DNA of 64,000 nucleotides, taken from positions 1-64,000 of the forward strand of contig JAGKSW010000082.1 of the NCBI GenBank assembly GCA_018993265.1, written 5' to 3'. Positions 36,215 through 43,622 of this stretch are shown here, in pieces. This stretch comes from Nostoc sp. TH1S01. Its GTDB lineage: Bacteria; Cyanobacteriota; Cyanobacteriia; Cyanobacteriales; Nostocaceae. How positions within the stretch are numbered: position 1 is the stretch's first letter; each line of letters starts with the position of its first letter. A program made the position numbers and the translations under genes. The notes beneath the pieces were generated by a model. That model made no database searches. It was not told the DNA's origin and saw only the letters and a program-made list of their open reading frames with translations.

Positions 36215-36478
36215 TTATAATTCTTGGTCGCTATGATCACCTGGCTCAGATTCACTAGGGGGATCTGTGCTTTCGATGTATTGACTATCGAGAAGAAAAG
36301 CGCCTCTGGTAAAACGGATACCCCAATAACCTCCAGGACGGCGGTCAAGGACTATACCTTCTTCACCTAGATGTATGACATCTGGTGGACGTAACATCGG
36401 CATAGGATCGGCGGTTTTGACGTAGGGTGGTAGCGCCACAACTATGACTTTGCTACCAATAGCGAATTCTTTGGTCAT
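36215..36478 (-). CDS. sipA: SipA, NblS-interacting regulatory protein (DUF3148)
   Basis: 87 residues with the conserved block FAIGSKVIVVALPPYVKTAD, MPMLRPPDVIHLGEEG and LDRRPGGYWGIRFTRGAFLLDSQY, matching SipA, a small SH3-like protein that binds and stimulates the sensor kinase NblS (Hik33), the partner of RpaB. The acidic tail SESEPGDHSDQEL is variable. It lies 32 bases from prxQ on the same strand and could be cotranscribed. Confidence 0.82.
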   Translation of the reverse strand: MTKEFAIGSKVIVVALPPYVKTADPMPMLRPPDVIHLGEEGIVLDRRPGGYWGIRFTRGAFLLDSQYIESTDPPSESEPGDHSDQEL

Positions 36479-36648
36479 AGAAAAAAGCTAGAAGTTTGAA
36501 TTAACTCCTAACTTTATCCTAAAGGGGTTGCCAATTTTGTTAATAGTCATTTAAGCAATGTCGTTGAGGCGGAATGCCCAGATTTTTAAACACACTTTGC
36601 AACTCAAATGCTACTCATAAAATAGATGAAACGTAGTATTTAAGGGAT

Positions 36649-38049
36649 ATGGTGAACTTTACTATTAAAAATGTCTTAATTTCCACTGATGATGTGTACT
36701 CCACTACAGATGTGCAGGTTGTAGATGGTAAAATTGCGGCGATCGCACCTCATCTCAATGTTGTGGGGACAGCAGTTAACGGTGAACACAAACTGCTACT
36801 ACCCGGTTTTGTTAACGCCCATACCCATTCTTCGGAAAAGTGGCAACGCGGGATTATTCCGCCTTTGCCTTTAGAATTATGGCTGGCGCATTTGTATGAT
36901 TTTGCCCCCCTCGACACGGAAAAAGTCTATCTCAGCGCCTTGGGAACGGCGGTAGAAACTTTACTTTCCGGGGGTACGAGTGTAGTAGATCATCTGGTGT
37001 TAATTCCTGGCGAAGAGTTAGAAACTATCGCCTCTGCGGTTCGCGCTTACCGAGAAATTGGGATTCGGGCTTTTATTGCACCGTTAATTCAAGATGAGTC
37101 TTTAACCGCAGGTATTCCTTCTGGGGAGAATGAACGTAACCACGAACCTTATTTTCGCTCGACGGCGGAAACTTTAGCACTCGTTGAGGAAGCAGTCAGA
37201 CAATTTCATCGCCCAGATGCAGGCGTGAGTATTTTAGTTGCACCTACGGGGATTCAGTTGTGTAGTGATGCTTTATTTACTGGTTGTATTGAGTTGAGCG
37301 ATCGCTATAATTTATGTCGTCACTCGCATTTGCTAGAAACTAAAGCCCAAGAAAAACTCGCCCAAGAAAAGTACGGTTGTAGTGCTGTTGAACATCTTAA
37401 ACGCCTTGGGTATTTAGGCGATCGTACTTCTCTTGCCCATTGTGTGTGGTTAAATGAGTTTGATATTGAAATTCTCGCCGACACTCAATCTACAGTTGTT
37501 CACAATCCCTTAAGTAATTTGCGCTTAGGTAGTGGGATTGCGCCAATTTTAAAATATCGCCAAGCCCAAGTAAACGTAACATTTGGTTGTGATGGGGCTT
37601 CGAGTAATGATTCTCAAGATTTATTAGAAGCTATTAAAATTGGTTCAATCCTGCACAACACCACAGAACGAGATTATCAATATTGGATTACACCCCGACA
37701 AGCAACAGAAATGGCAGCTTTGGGTGGTGCTAAAGGCTTGAATATGGCAGATAAAATTGGTTCCCTGACTGTTGGGAAACAAGCTGATTTAGTCCTTTAT
37801 GATTTGACCAGTTTATCATTATTACCTCGCACAGATCCCATCGGTTTATTAGTTTTAGGACGACCGACAAATGTGGTTGATAGTGTGTGGGTAAATGGCA
37901 AACAAATAGTAGCTGAAGGTAAAGTTACTACAATTAATGTCGATGAATTGCGACAAGAATTATTCCAGCGCAGTCAGTGGGATACTCAGCGTCAGTCGCC
38001 AACTGTTGCGGAAATAGAGGCTCATTATCGGACTGTCATGGGTTTGTAA
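36649..38049 (+). CDS. Amidohydrolase (ATZ/TRZ; SAH/MTA deaminase-like)
   Basis: 466 residues. The metal site shows GFVNAHTHSSEKW (HxH), RHSHLLETKAQE (His), LAHCVWL (His) and FGCDGASSNDSQDLLEA (Asp). C-terminal parts KGLNMADKIGSLTVGKQADLVLYDL and VDSVWVNGKQIV close the composite domain. The family deaminates purine nucleosides or hydrolyses triazines; 5'-methylthioadenosine or S-adenosylhomocysteine deamination is one option, but the exact substrate cannot be read from sequence. It is divergent from sipA. Confidence 0.85.
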   Translation: MVNFTIKNVLISTDDVYSTTDVQVVDGKIAAIAPHLNVVGTAVNGEHKLLLPGFVNAHTHSSEKWQRGIIPPLPLELWLAHLYDFAPLDTEKVYLSALGTAVETLLSGGTSVVDHLVLIPGEELETIASAVRAYREIGIRAFIAPLIQDESLTAGIPSGENERNHEPYFRSTAETLALVEEAVRQFHRPDAGVSILVAPTGIQLCSDALFTGCIELSDRYNLCRHSHLLETKAQEKLAQEKYGCSAVEHLKRLGYLGDRTSLAHCVWLNEFDIEILADTQSTVVHNPLSNLRLGSGIAPILKYRQAQVNVTFGCDGASSNDSQDLLEAIKIGSILHNTTERDYQYWITPRQATEMAALGGAKGLNMADKIGSLTVGKQADLVLYDLTSLSLLPRTDPIGLLVLGRPTNVVDSVWVNGKQIVAEGKVTTINVDELRQELFQRSQWDTQRQSPTVAEIEAHYRTVMGL

Positions 38050-38216
38050 AAAACTGCTCTATTGAGCATCCCCTAATTTTTATTAGGGGCATTTAAATGT
38101 TTTATTTTAATTACATAATATCCAGAAAAAATAACTGCAAATCAGGCATTGATGCTATGGCTAATTCTCGCAGATTAGCACACAATAAATAATATATTTG
38201 TGATTTATAATATTTC

Positions 38217-38351
38217 AGGACTTACGCACGAGTTACGGAATAACGAACCACAGAGACGCAGAGAGAAGTTGCGTGCGCGGGTTCCCCGCGTTGAGCAAAC
38301 TTCGGGAGGACACGGAGGAATAAGAGTTTGAGAGTTTTTTGCGTAAGTCCT
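38217..38351. mobile_element. 135-bp MITE with AGGACTTACGCA terminal inverted repeats
   Basis: AGGACTTACGCA (38,217-38,228) and its exact reverse complement (38,340-38,351) bound 111 bp of non-coding DNA. ATATTT lies on both sides (one extra base on the left), which may be a target duplication. Solo ends occur at 2,202 and 5,360. Confidence 0.75.
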
Positions 38352-38396
38352 ATATTTATTTAAGCAATCAATAAACATAACTAGGTAGTATATCTA

Positions 38397-39506
38397 ATGG
38401 CAAACCATCGAGAAGCAGTTATTTTTATTCATGGGTTCTATCTTGGTAGAGATAGAAATTTTTTTATTGATAGTTTATCTACTGGTTTTACTGAAGTATT
38501 GGCAATCCCAAAAGTTCAAGAAGTCGGAGAGGAGAAAATTGCAGGGTATACAGGAAAAAAGTTTAAAGTATACGTAGATGTAGACAACATTAAAGAGGTT
38601 GATATTTATGATGCTTATTGGAATGATCTAAACAGTAAACAACTCAGTAGTAGCGAACTTAAAAATCAGGTGTTCCGTGGTATATCTATATTATTTTATT
38701 GGATAGTCAGCAAAGACTTAGTAGCCTTAAAAGACTCTCCTCCTTTACTTATAGGTTTAGGTATAGGTTTGTTGTTATGGATTTATTGGTTCTATGGAAT
38801 AGTTGCACTGGCATTTGTAGCTCTAGGAGGATATGAAGTTAATCTTTATGGCTTGCCTATGTCTCAAGATTGGGTTACACACATTAAAGAAGGTTTAAAA
38901 CAAATCAGCGAACTTGGAAAAAACATGACCAATTGGTTTGTTTGGCTAGGTATAACTGCATTGTCCAGTACTTTACCAATTAACATGATAGCTGATGTTG
39001 CAGATTTTTCTACACGGTATTTAGAAGATAACTCTGAGGGAAAGTCTTTAAAAACAAAAATTCGTAAAAGAGTTACAGAAACATTAAATGCAGTTTTAGA
39101 AACAGGTCTGTATGACAAAATTACTGTATTAGCTCATAGTTTTGGTGCAGTGATAGCTACTAATGTATTGGCGAATTATCAGCAAGAACATCGAGTTCGC
39201 TACATTATTGCAGGAGGTTCTTTAAAGATGTTTTCTTCAAAGTCTAAACAGATTGAACAAGATATCAAAAAATGTTTTAACAATGACAAAATAGGAATGT
39301 GGCTTGATTTTTATTCTAATCAAGATTGGTTATGTACGAAAACGCCTGTTGCTGAAGGTTGTGATTATACAAAAATAAATCATAGAAAACTCAAATTTAC
39401 TCTTCCTTTATCAAAGCAAATTAATGGACAATCTCACGATAATTATTTTATAAATGAAGAAGTCTTGAAAGCGGTTTTAAATCTTCAAAGTGCAGAATCT
39501 ATTTGA
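38397..39506 (+). CDS. Membrane-embedded alpha/beta-hydrolase-like protein, first gene of an unrecognised pair
   Basis: 369 residues. The first strand VIFIHGF and the elbow VLAHSFGAVIATNVL (Ser in AHSFG) fit the alpha/beta hydrolase fold. Later WLDFYSNQDWLC and GQSHDNYF could give the Asp and His. Between them two or three hydrophobic segments (ISILFYWIV, LLIGLGIGLLLWIYWFYGIVALAFVAL) place it in a membrane. Base composition is AT-rich, and the gene sits between MITE-like elements. I do not recognise a named family. Role unknown; lipase, protease or signal functions are possible. Confidence 0.7.
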   Translation: MANHREAVIFIHGFYLGRDRNFFIDSLSTGFTEVLAIPKVQEVGEEKIAGYTGKKFKVYVDVDNIKEVDIYDAYWNDLNSKQLSSSELKNQVFRGISILFYWIVSKDLVALKDSPPLLIGLGIGLLLWIYWFYGIVALAFVALGGYEVNLYGLPMSQDWVTHIKEGLKQISELGKNMTNWFVWLGITALSSTLPINMIADVADFSTRYLEDNSEGKSLKTKIRKRVTETLNAVLETGLYDKITVLAHSFGAVIATNVLANYQQEHRVRYIIAGGSLKMFSSKSKQIEQDIKKCFNNDKIGMWLDFYSNQDWLCTKTPVAEGCDYTKINHRKLKFTLPLSKQINGQSHDNYFINEEVLKAVLNLQSAESI

Positions 39507-39526
39507 CATTATGGAATTGGTATAAA

Positions 39527-39557
39527 AAACACGGTTTAATTTCCTTATACCGTGTTT
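39527..39557 (+). terminator. Hairpin between the two genes of the pair
   Basis: AAACACGGTTTAA (39,527-39,539) pairs with TTATACCGTGTTT (39,545-39,557) with one mismatch, followed by AT-rich DNA. It may terminate the first gene or attenuate read-through to the second. Confidence 0.6.
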
Positions 39558-39581
39558 ATATTTTATTTAAAAAAATTACTT

Positions 39582-40307
39582 ATGAATCAAGAAAATAATC
39601 AAAACCAAACAAATCAGAAATCACAGGATGATCAGAATAAAAGCCACAGAAATTGGTGGATTGAAATTATATCAGTATTAGCATTAAGCTATTTGATATT
39701 TAGTTTATTTAGCCCTATCTTCTTTAAAGAAGGGCAACAACCAAGAAAAATAGAAACTCCTGACATTTTAGTCATTGCCATTATTTTATTTTTCAATTCT
39801 GATTTGCTCAATAGAATAGAAGATTTTGGTATTTCTAAAGAAGGTAGGATTACAGCTAAGTTTAGGGAACTCAAGCAAGAAGTCAATAAACAGAAAAAAG
39901 AAATTGATGAACTGCAAGCAAGACAGTTAGAACAATTACAAAAACAACAAAATAATTTAGAAGAAATGCAAGCATTTATGTATAATTTTCTGCTAGGAGA
40001 CAAGGATTACGAGAAGATTGAGCAACTCGATAAGCATTGCCAAACCAAGACTAATTATAATTTTTATGTGTCAGATAAAGTAGCGGACGAGTTAAGACGT
40101 TTACGAGATTTAAAATTAATTAAAACTAACTCTGGTTATATTAGCGATTTGGTTCAAGCAAGTGATAATGGTAGACAACCAATCGATTTAACGAAATATC
40201 TTGATGTTACAGATTTGGGTAAAAAGTTCTTAATAACTCGTGCAACATTACAGTCTAGCAGCCAAAAAGAAAAAATAACTTCTCAAGAAACTCCAAAAGT
40301 TGAGTAG
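39582..40307 (+). CDS. Membrane protein with coiled coil and winged-helix-like tail
   Basis: The start is taken as the ATG at 39,582, because an upstream in-frame ATG lies in the hairpin. The N-terminus is Asn/Gln-rich, two hydrophobic helices follow (IISVLALSYLIFSLF and ILVIAIILFF), then a long charged coiled coil (KFRELKQEVNKQKKEIDELQARQLEQLQKQQNNLEEMQ) and a C-terminal part (DKVADELRRLRDLKLIKTNSGYISDL) that looks like a winged helix. Unknown family. Its place directly after the membrane hydrolase suggests joint work. Confidence 0.65.
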   Translation: MNQENNQNQTNQKSQDDQNKSHRNWWIEIISVLALSYLIFSLFSPIFFKEGQQPRKIETPDILVIAIILFFNSDLLNRIEDFGISKEGRITAKFRELKQEVNKQKKEIDELQARQLEQLQKQQNNLEEMQAFMYNFLLGDKDYEKIEQLDKHCQTKTNYNFYVSDKVADELRRLRDLKLIKTNSGYISDLVQASDNGRQPIDLTKYLDVTDLGKKFLITRATLQSSSQKEKITSQETPKVE

Positions 40308-40347
40308 ACAATTGTTTCTTTTATCTGCTTTATTAAAAGTCAGTCCA

Positions 40348-40462
40348 GTAGGGTGCTTTATGGCTTCAGCCTAACGCACCGTCATATTATAACGGTGCGT
40401 TAGGCGCTCGTATACAGTTTTTTTGATGAATTAGCTTACAATCTGCGCCTAACACACCCTAC
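40348..40462. repeat. 115-bp inverted-repeat element (GTAGGGTG ends)
   Basis: GTAGGGTG (40,348-40,355) and CACCCTAC (40,455-40,462) form the ends. Inside is a 12-bp stem CTAACGCACCGT (40,371-40,382) with ACGGTGCGTTAG (40,392-40,403). The GGTGCGTTA word recurs at 35,387. Confidence 0.7.
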
Positions 40463-40540
40463 GAAAATTTTATTTTTGCTTGATAAATAACATCTGACTT
40501 GGTGAGTTCTGCTGCTAACTCTATCCCACATAACACAAAA

Positions 40541-40813
40541 TTATTCTTGTGAGGCTCGTTGGCGGAATAAACCTGTCATAGTTACGCCAGTAATCAACAA
40601 GCCAACTAATCCTAAGCCATTCAAGATTGGGTAAATTTCTTCTAAATGAATAATTTCTAGGGTATGCAGTCCTAAAAGGAATTCGCCTAACTCATCTTGG
40701 TGTAACCATTCATGGGCTACGGTGTATCCCATGCCAGTTAATACAGTTAAAAATAAGGGCAAACATAGAATAATGGCTAATTGGCGATGATAGCGCCGAA
40801 ACATGCGATTCAT
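40541..40813 (-). CDS. Small PepSY-associated membrane protein
   Basis: 90 residues with two hydrophobic helices (LAIILCLPLFLTVLTGMGYTV and ILNGLGLVGLLITGVTM) joined by a His/Glu-rich segment (HEWLHQDELGEFLLGLHTLEIIHLEE). The N-terminus MNRMFRRYHRQLA resembles the first helix of PepSY-TM proteins. Metal binding by the His/Glu segment is possible. Function unknown. Confidence 0.7.
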   Translation of the reverse strand: MNRMFRRYHRQLAIILCLPLFLTVLTGMGYTVAHEWLHQDELGEFLLGLHTLEIIHLEEIYPILNGLGLVGLLITGVTMTGLFRQRASQE

Positions 40814-41044
40814 AAACAGTTTTTAAACAAAGTAAATTTTAGGGTATCAGCTTTGGCATCGTTTTACACTGAAAGTTTTCTTAAAAATTCTGAACTTTGA
40901 GCTTTTATAGAGTTTATTTCTCAATTAGCAGGCGATCGCATTATCTTTTCATACCGAAGCAATTAACTGCAAAAGTTAAAAAAGTTACATTTTTATGTAT
41001 GCTTAATAGCCGAGTATTATAGCTATACATTTTCGGCAGTTACT

Positions 41045-42253
41045 ATGGAACGTGCTATCTCCACTCTAGGAATATTAGTCTTTATTGGCATCTCTTATGC
41101 TTTATCTGTGGAACGTCAAGCAGTCCGCTGGCGAACAGTGGCTTGGGGTTTGGGATTAGAGTTTATTTTTGCACTGCTAATATTGAAAACACCTTGGGGT
41201 TTAAATATATTTAAATCTTTAGGAGATATTGTCAGTAATTTTTTAGCTTTTTCAGATGTTGGGGCAAAATTTGTCTTTGGCGAAAATTTTAAAGACCATT
41301 TATTTGCCTTTCAAGTACTACCAACTATTATCTTTTTCTCTGCTTTTATTAGTGTTTTGTATTACTACGGAATTTTACAGCGAGTTGTCAATATGCTGGC
41401 CTGGGTGATGATAAAAACCATGAAAACATCAGGTTCCGAGTCTTTATCTTGTGCGGGTAATATCTTTTTAGGGCCGACAGAATCTGCACTCATGGTCAAA
41501 CCATACATAGGAAGTATGACTTTATCAGAACTCCATGCTGTGATGACAGGAGGCTTTGCAACAATTGCTGGTGGAGTGTTAGGCGCTTATCTTTCCTTTG
41601 GTATTCCCGCAGAACACTTAATTGCGGCTTTTTTTATGACTGCGCCCACATCTTTAGTTGTCTCAAAATTAATGTACCCAGAAACAGAAGTTTCCCAGAC
41701 TGTAGGCCAAGCGAAAATAGATGTAGAAACTAACTATGTAAATGTAATTGATGCGGCTACTACAGGTGCTATTGATGGCGTAAAATTAGCTGTTAATGTT
41801 GGCGTAATGATTATTGCCTTTTTAGGATTACTTGCTGCTTTGAATGCTTTGTTAGGCTGGTTTGGTTCCCTGGTAAATTTGCCACAATTATCTTTGCAGT
41901 TGATATTATCTTTTGTGATGGCTCCTGTAGCATGGTTAATGGGTGTTCCGTGGAATGATTGTCAACAAGTAGGGGCGCTATTAGGAACAAAAACAATTTT
42001 AAATGAATTTATTGCTTTCTTAGATTTAAAACAGCTAATTCAAGACGGCAAAATTTCTCAACGAGCAGTGATTATTTCAACTTACGCATTATGCAATTTC
42101 GCCAATATCGGCTCGATTGGAATTACAATTGGTGGACTAACAGGTATGGCTCCTCACCGCCAACATGACTTGGCTCGTTTGGGTGTGAGGACGATGATTG
42201 GAGGATTATTAGCAGGTTTTATTACTGCTTGTATTGCTGGAATATTAGTTTAG
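41045..42253 (+). CDS. Concentrative nucleoside transporter (NupC/CNT family)
   Basis: 402 residues with about ten hydrophobic segments. Family motifs include GNIFLGPTESALMVKPYI, MTGGFATIAGGVLGAYLSFGIPAEHLIAA and CNFANIGSIGITIGGLTGMAP. CNT proteins import nucleosides driven by H+ or Na+. It overlaps the convergent downstream gene by 32 bases at the 3' ends. No purine riboswitch-like structure was noticed upstream. Confidence 0.92.
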   Translation: MERAISTLGILVFIGISYALSVERQAVRWRTVAWGLGLEFIFALLILKTPWGLNIFKSLGDIVSNFLAFSDVGAKFVFGENFKDHLFAFQVLPTIIFFSAFISVLYYYGILQRVVNMLAWVMIKTMKTSGSESLSCAGNIFLGPTESALMVKPYIGSMTLSELHAVMTGGFATIAGGVLGAYLSFGIPAEHLIAAFFMTAPTSLVVSKLMYPETEVSQTVGQAKIDVETNYVNVIDAATTGAIDGVKLAVNVGVMIIAFLGLLAALNALLGWFGSLVNLPQLSLQLILSFVMAPVAWLMGVPWNDCQQVGALLGTKTILNEFIAFLDLKQLIQDGKISQRAVIISTYALCNFANIGSIGITIGGLTGMAPHRQHDLARLGVRTMIGGLLAGFITACIAGILV

Positions 42254-42719
42254 AATTATGCTTTTTTTTCTTTTTTTCAAAATAGCCAAGTTTCCAGTTT
42301 TCTGGTTGTTTTAAATCATCGAAATGTCCTTGCAGAATTAGCACAATAGCAATGCGAGTATTTAAATATCCTCTAATAATATAGTTTTGGGGTTGTGTAT
42401 AAATTCCAGTGATTGATATGCCTGCTATAGTTTTAAGTTGTCCACAGTAACTTTTATTTCCTGGTAATGTCAGGGTAAAAAAACCGTCATTGTTATAACC
42501 GTTGGGAATGATAAACGTCCCATAAACATGATGCTGTCCACGCCAAGGAGTCACAACTAAGTCCACTGGATGAGTGTAATATTTCTTCCTAGATGAAGTA
42601 TCAGAATATTTCCATTTATCGCAACTAACTAATGGTGAAACATCTATAAATAAAGCAAAGAAAAGAATAACAGCTAAGGTGATAAAAAATATTAAATAAA
42701 AGAATTGATATCTTCGCAC
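42222..42719 (-). CDS. Membrane-anchored protein of unknown function
   Basis: 165 residues. One N-terminal helix (FFYLIFFITLAVILFFALFI), then an outside or periplasmic beta-rich part with two Cys (SCDKWKYS and SYCGQL) and a Lys-rich C-terminus (EKKKKKHNSK). Family not recognised. Its end overlaps the transporter gene. The MITE at 42,771 lies just upstream of its start and may carry or displace its promoter. Confidence 0.6.
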   Translation of the reverse strand: MRRYQFFYLIFFITLAVILFFALFIDVSPLVSCDKWKYSDTSSRKKYYTHPVDLVVTPWRGQHHVYGTFIIPNGYNNDGFFTLTLPGNKSYCGQLKTIAGISITGIYTQPQNYIIRGYLNTRIAIVLILQGHFDDLKQPENWKLGYFEKKKKKHNSKLIFQQYKQ

Positions 42720-42770
42720 TGGTCAGCTACTTAGACTATTTGTTTCGGTTCTATTTTAGCAACTAAGAAA

Positions 42771-42889
42771 ATATAGCGATCGCACACATAGCATTTCTCA
42801 ATCCTTTGTGAAGCCCAAGATCCCCGACTTCTTCAAGAAGTCGGGGATCTGAAGCTCTGATTTTTCCAATTCACGTAGAATCGCTATAT
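42771..42889. mobile_element. MITE copy 1, ATATAGCGAT ends with a long central hairpin
   Basis: 119 bp bounded by ATATAGCGAT (42,771-42,780) and ATCGCTATAT (42,880-42,889). The centre is a 16-bp stem AGATCCCCGACTTCTT/AAGAAGTCGGGGATCT (42,818-42,850). Its reverse complement aligns with the element at 45,842-45,944. Confidence 0.8.
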
Positions 42890-43140
42890 CCTAATATGAT
42901 TGATGCGATGTCTGACGACCAGCCTCTTTACATCTACGCAGTAGCCTAAAATTAACCGTCTCATTAATATAGTTACCTTTAAAACGCTCAATACATAAGT
43001 TTTATTGATTATTGACTTCTTGCCTATAACTAATCAATTATTCCCATCTGAAACAAATTATTCCTTAGATCATTATAATTCTAAGAAGCGAAAAGCCTAT
43101 TGACTTACTTATTTTGCCCAAATACTTTCTCCTTTTATAA

Positions 43141-43308
43141 TATTTAGTAAGCAAAAGGACATATTACTTTCTCAAAGGGTCTGTTTACTTTCTCATTTCG
43201 GTATATTTAGCAAGCAAAAAGACATATTGCTTGCTCAAAAGGTCTGTTTACTTTCTCATTTTGGTATATTTAGCAAGCAAAAAGGCGTATTTCTTTCTCA
43301 TTTCAGTA
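43141..43308. repeat. Tandem repeat, 63-bp period, about 2.7 copies
   Basis: TATTTAG(T/C)AAGCAAAA begins units at 43,141, 43,204 and 43,267. The third copy lacks about 20 internal bases. A degenerate copy may precede at about 43,100. 63 is 9x7, so it may have grown from a heptanucleotide array. Confidence 0.9.
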
Positions 43309-43376
43309 ATTCACTCATTCAGAGTCAATACAGCATATTTTGGGTACATGAGGTACAAGCGTAAAACCTAAAACCA

Positions 43377-43406
43377 TGTAGAGACGTTACATGTAACGTC
43401 TCTACA
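43377..43406. repeat. Perfect 30-nt palindrome
   Basis: TGTAGAGACGTTACA (43,377-43,391) is followed directly by its exact reverse complement. No known operator is recognised; GTAGAGACGTTACATGT-type words are dispersed in cyanobacteria. Confidence 0.85.
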
Positions 43407-43571
43407 GTATTTCACGAATATCGAAACTGCTGTATTTTTAGAAAAAAATGCCCTTACGGACATAGCGGAATTCTTTCAAGTTGCATAATTACGGAGTTTA
43501 TTAGCGCAAACTGTCACCGCAGCCTTGAAAATATTGCTAAATATAAAAATTTCTACGAAAGTCCGGGAGGA

Positions 43572-43610
43572 ATGGCGATCGCACTGCTAGAATCCAGCCA
43601 AGCAAACTAG
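43572..43610 (+). CDS. Possible leader peptide upstream of the SLH gene
   Basis: A 12-codon ORF, MAIALLESSQAN, has GGGAGGA directly upstream, while the main start at 43,623 has no evident ribosome site. The leader stop is 12 bases before the main ATG, so re-initiation or coupling is possible. It contains a GCGATCGC site, so chance cannot be excluded. Confidence 0.35.
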   Translation: MAIALLESSQAN

Positions 43611-43622
43611 TGGCAATCAACA

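Larger units (their letters stand above)
42900..43622. other. Long intergenic region upstream of the SLH-glycosidase gene
   Basis: It holds the 63-bp tandem repeat, a 30-nt perfect palindrome and a short leader ORF, described separately. The remainder is AT-rich with no other gene. Confidence 0.6.

Noticed and set aside
43141-43308. CRISPR array
   Set aside because: The 63-bp units are directly joined tandem repeats without unique spacers of constant length, and no cas gene is near.
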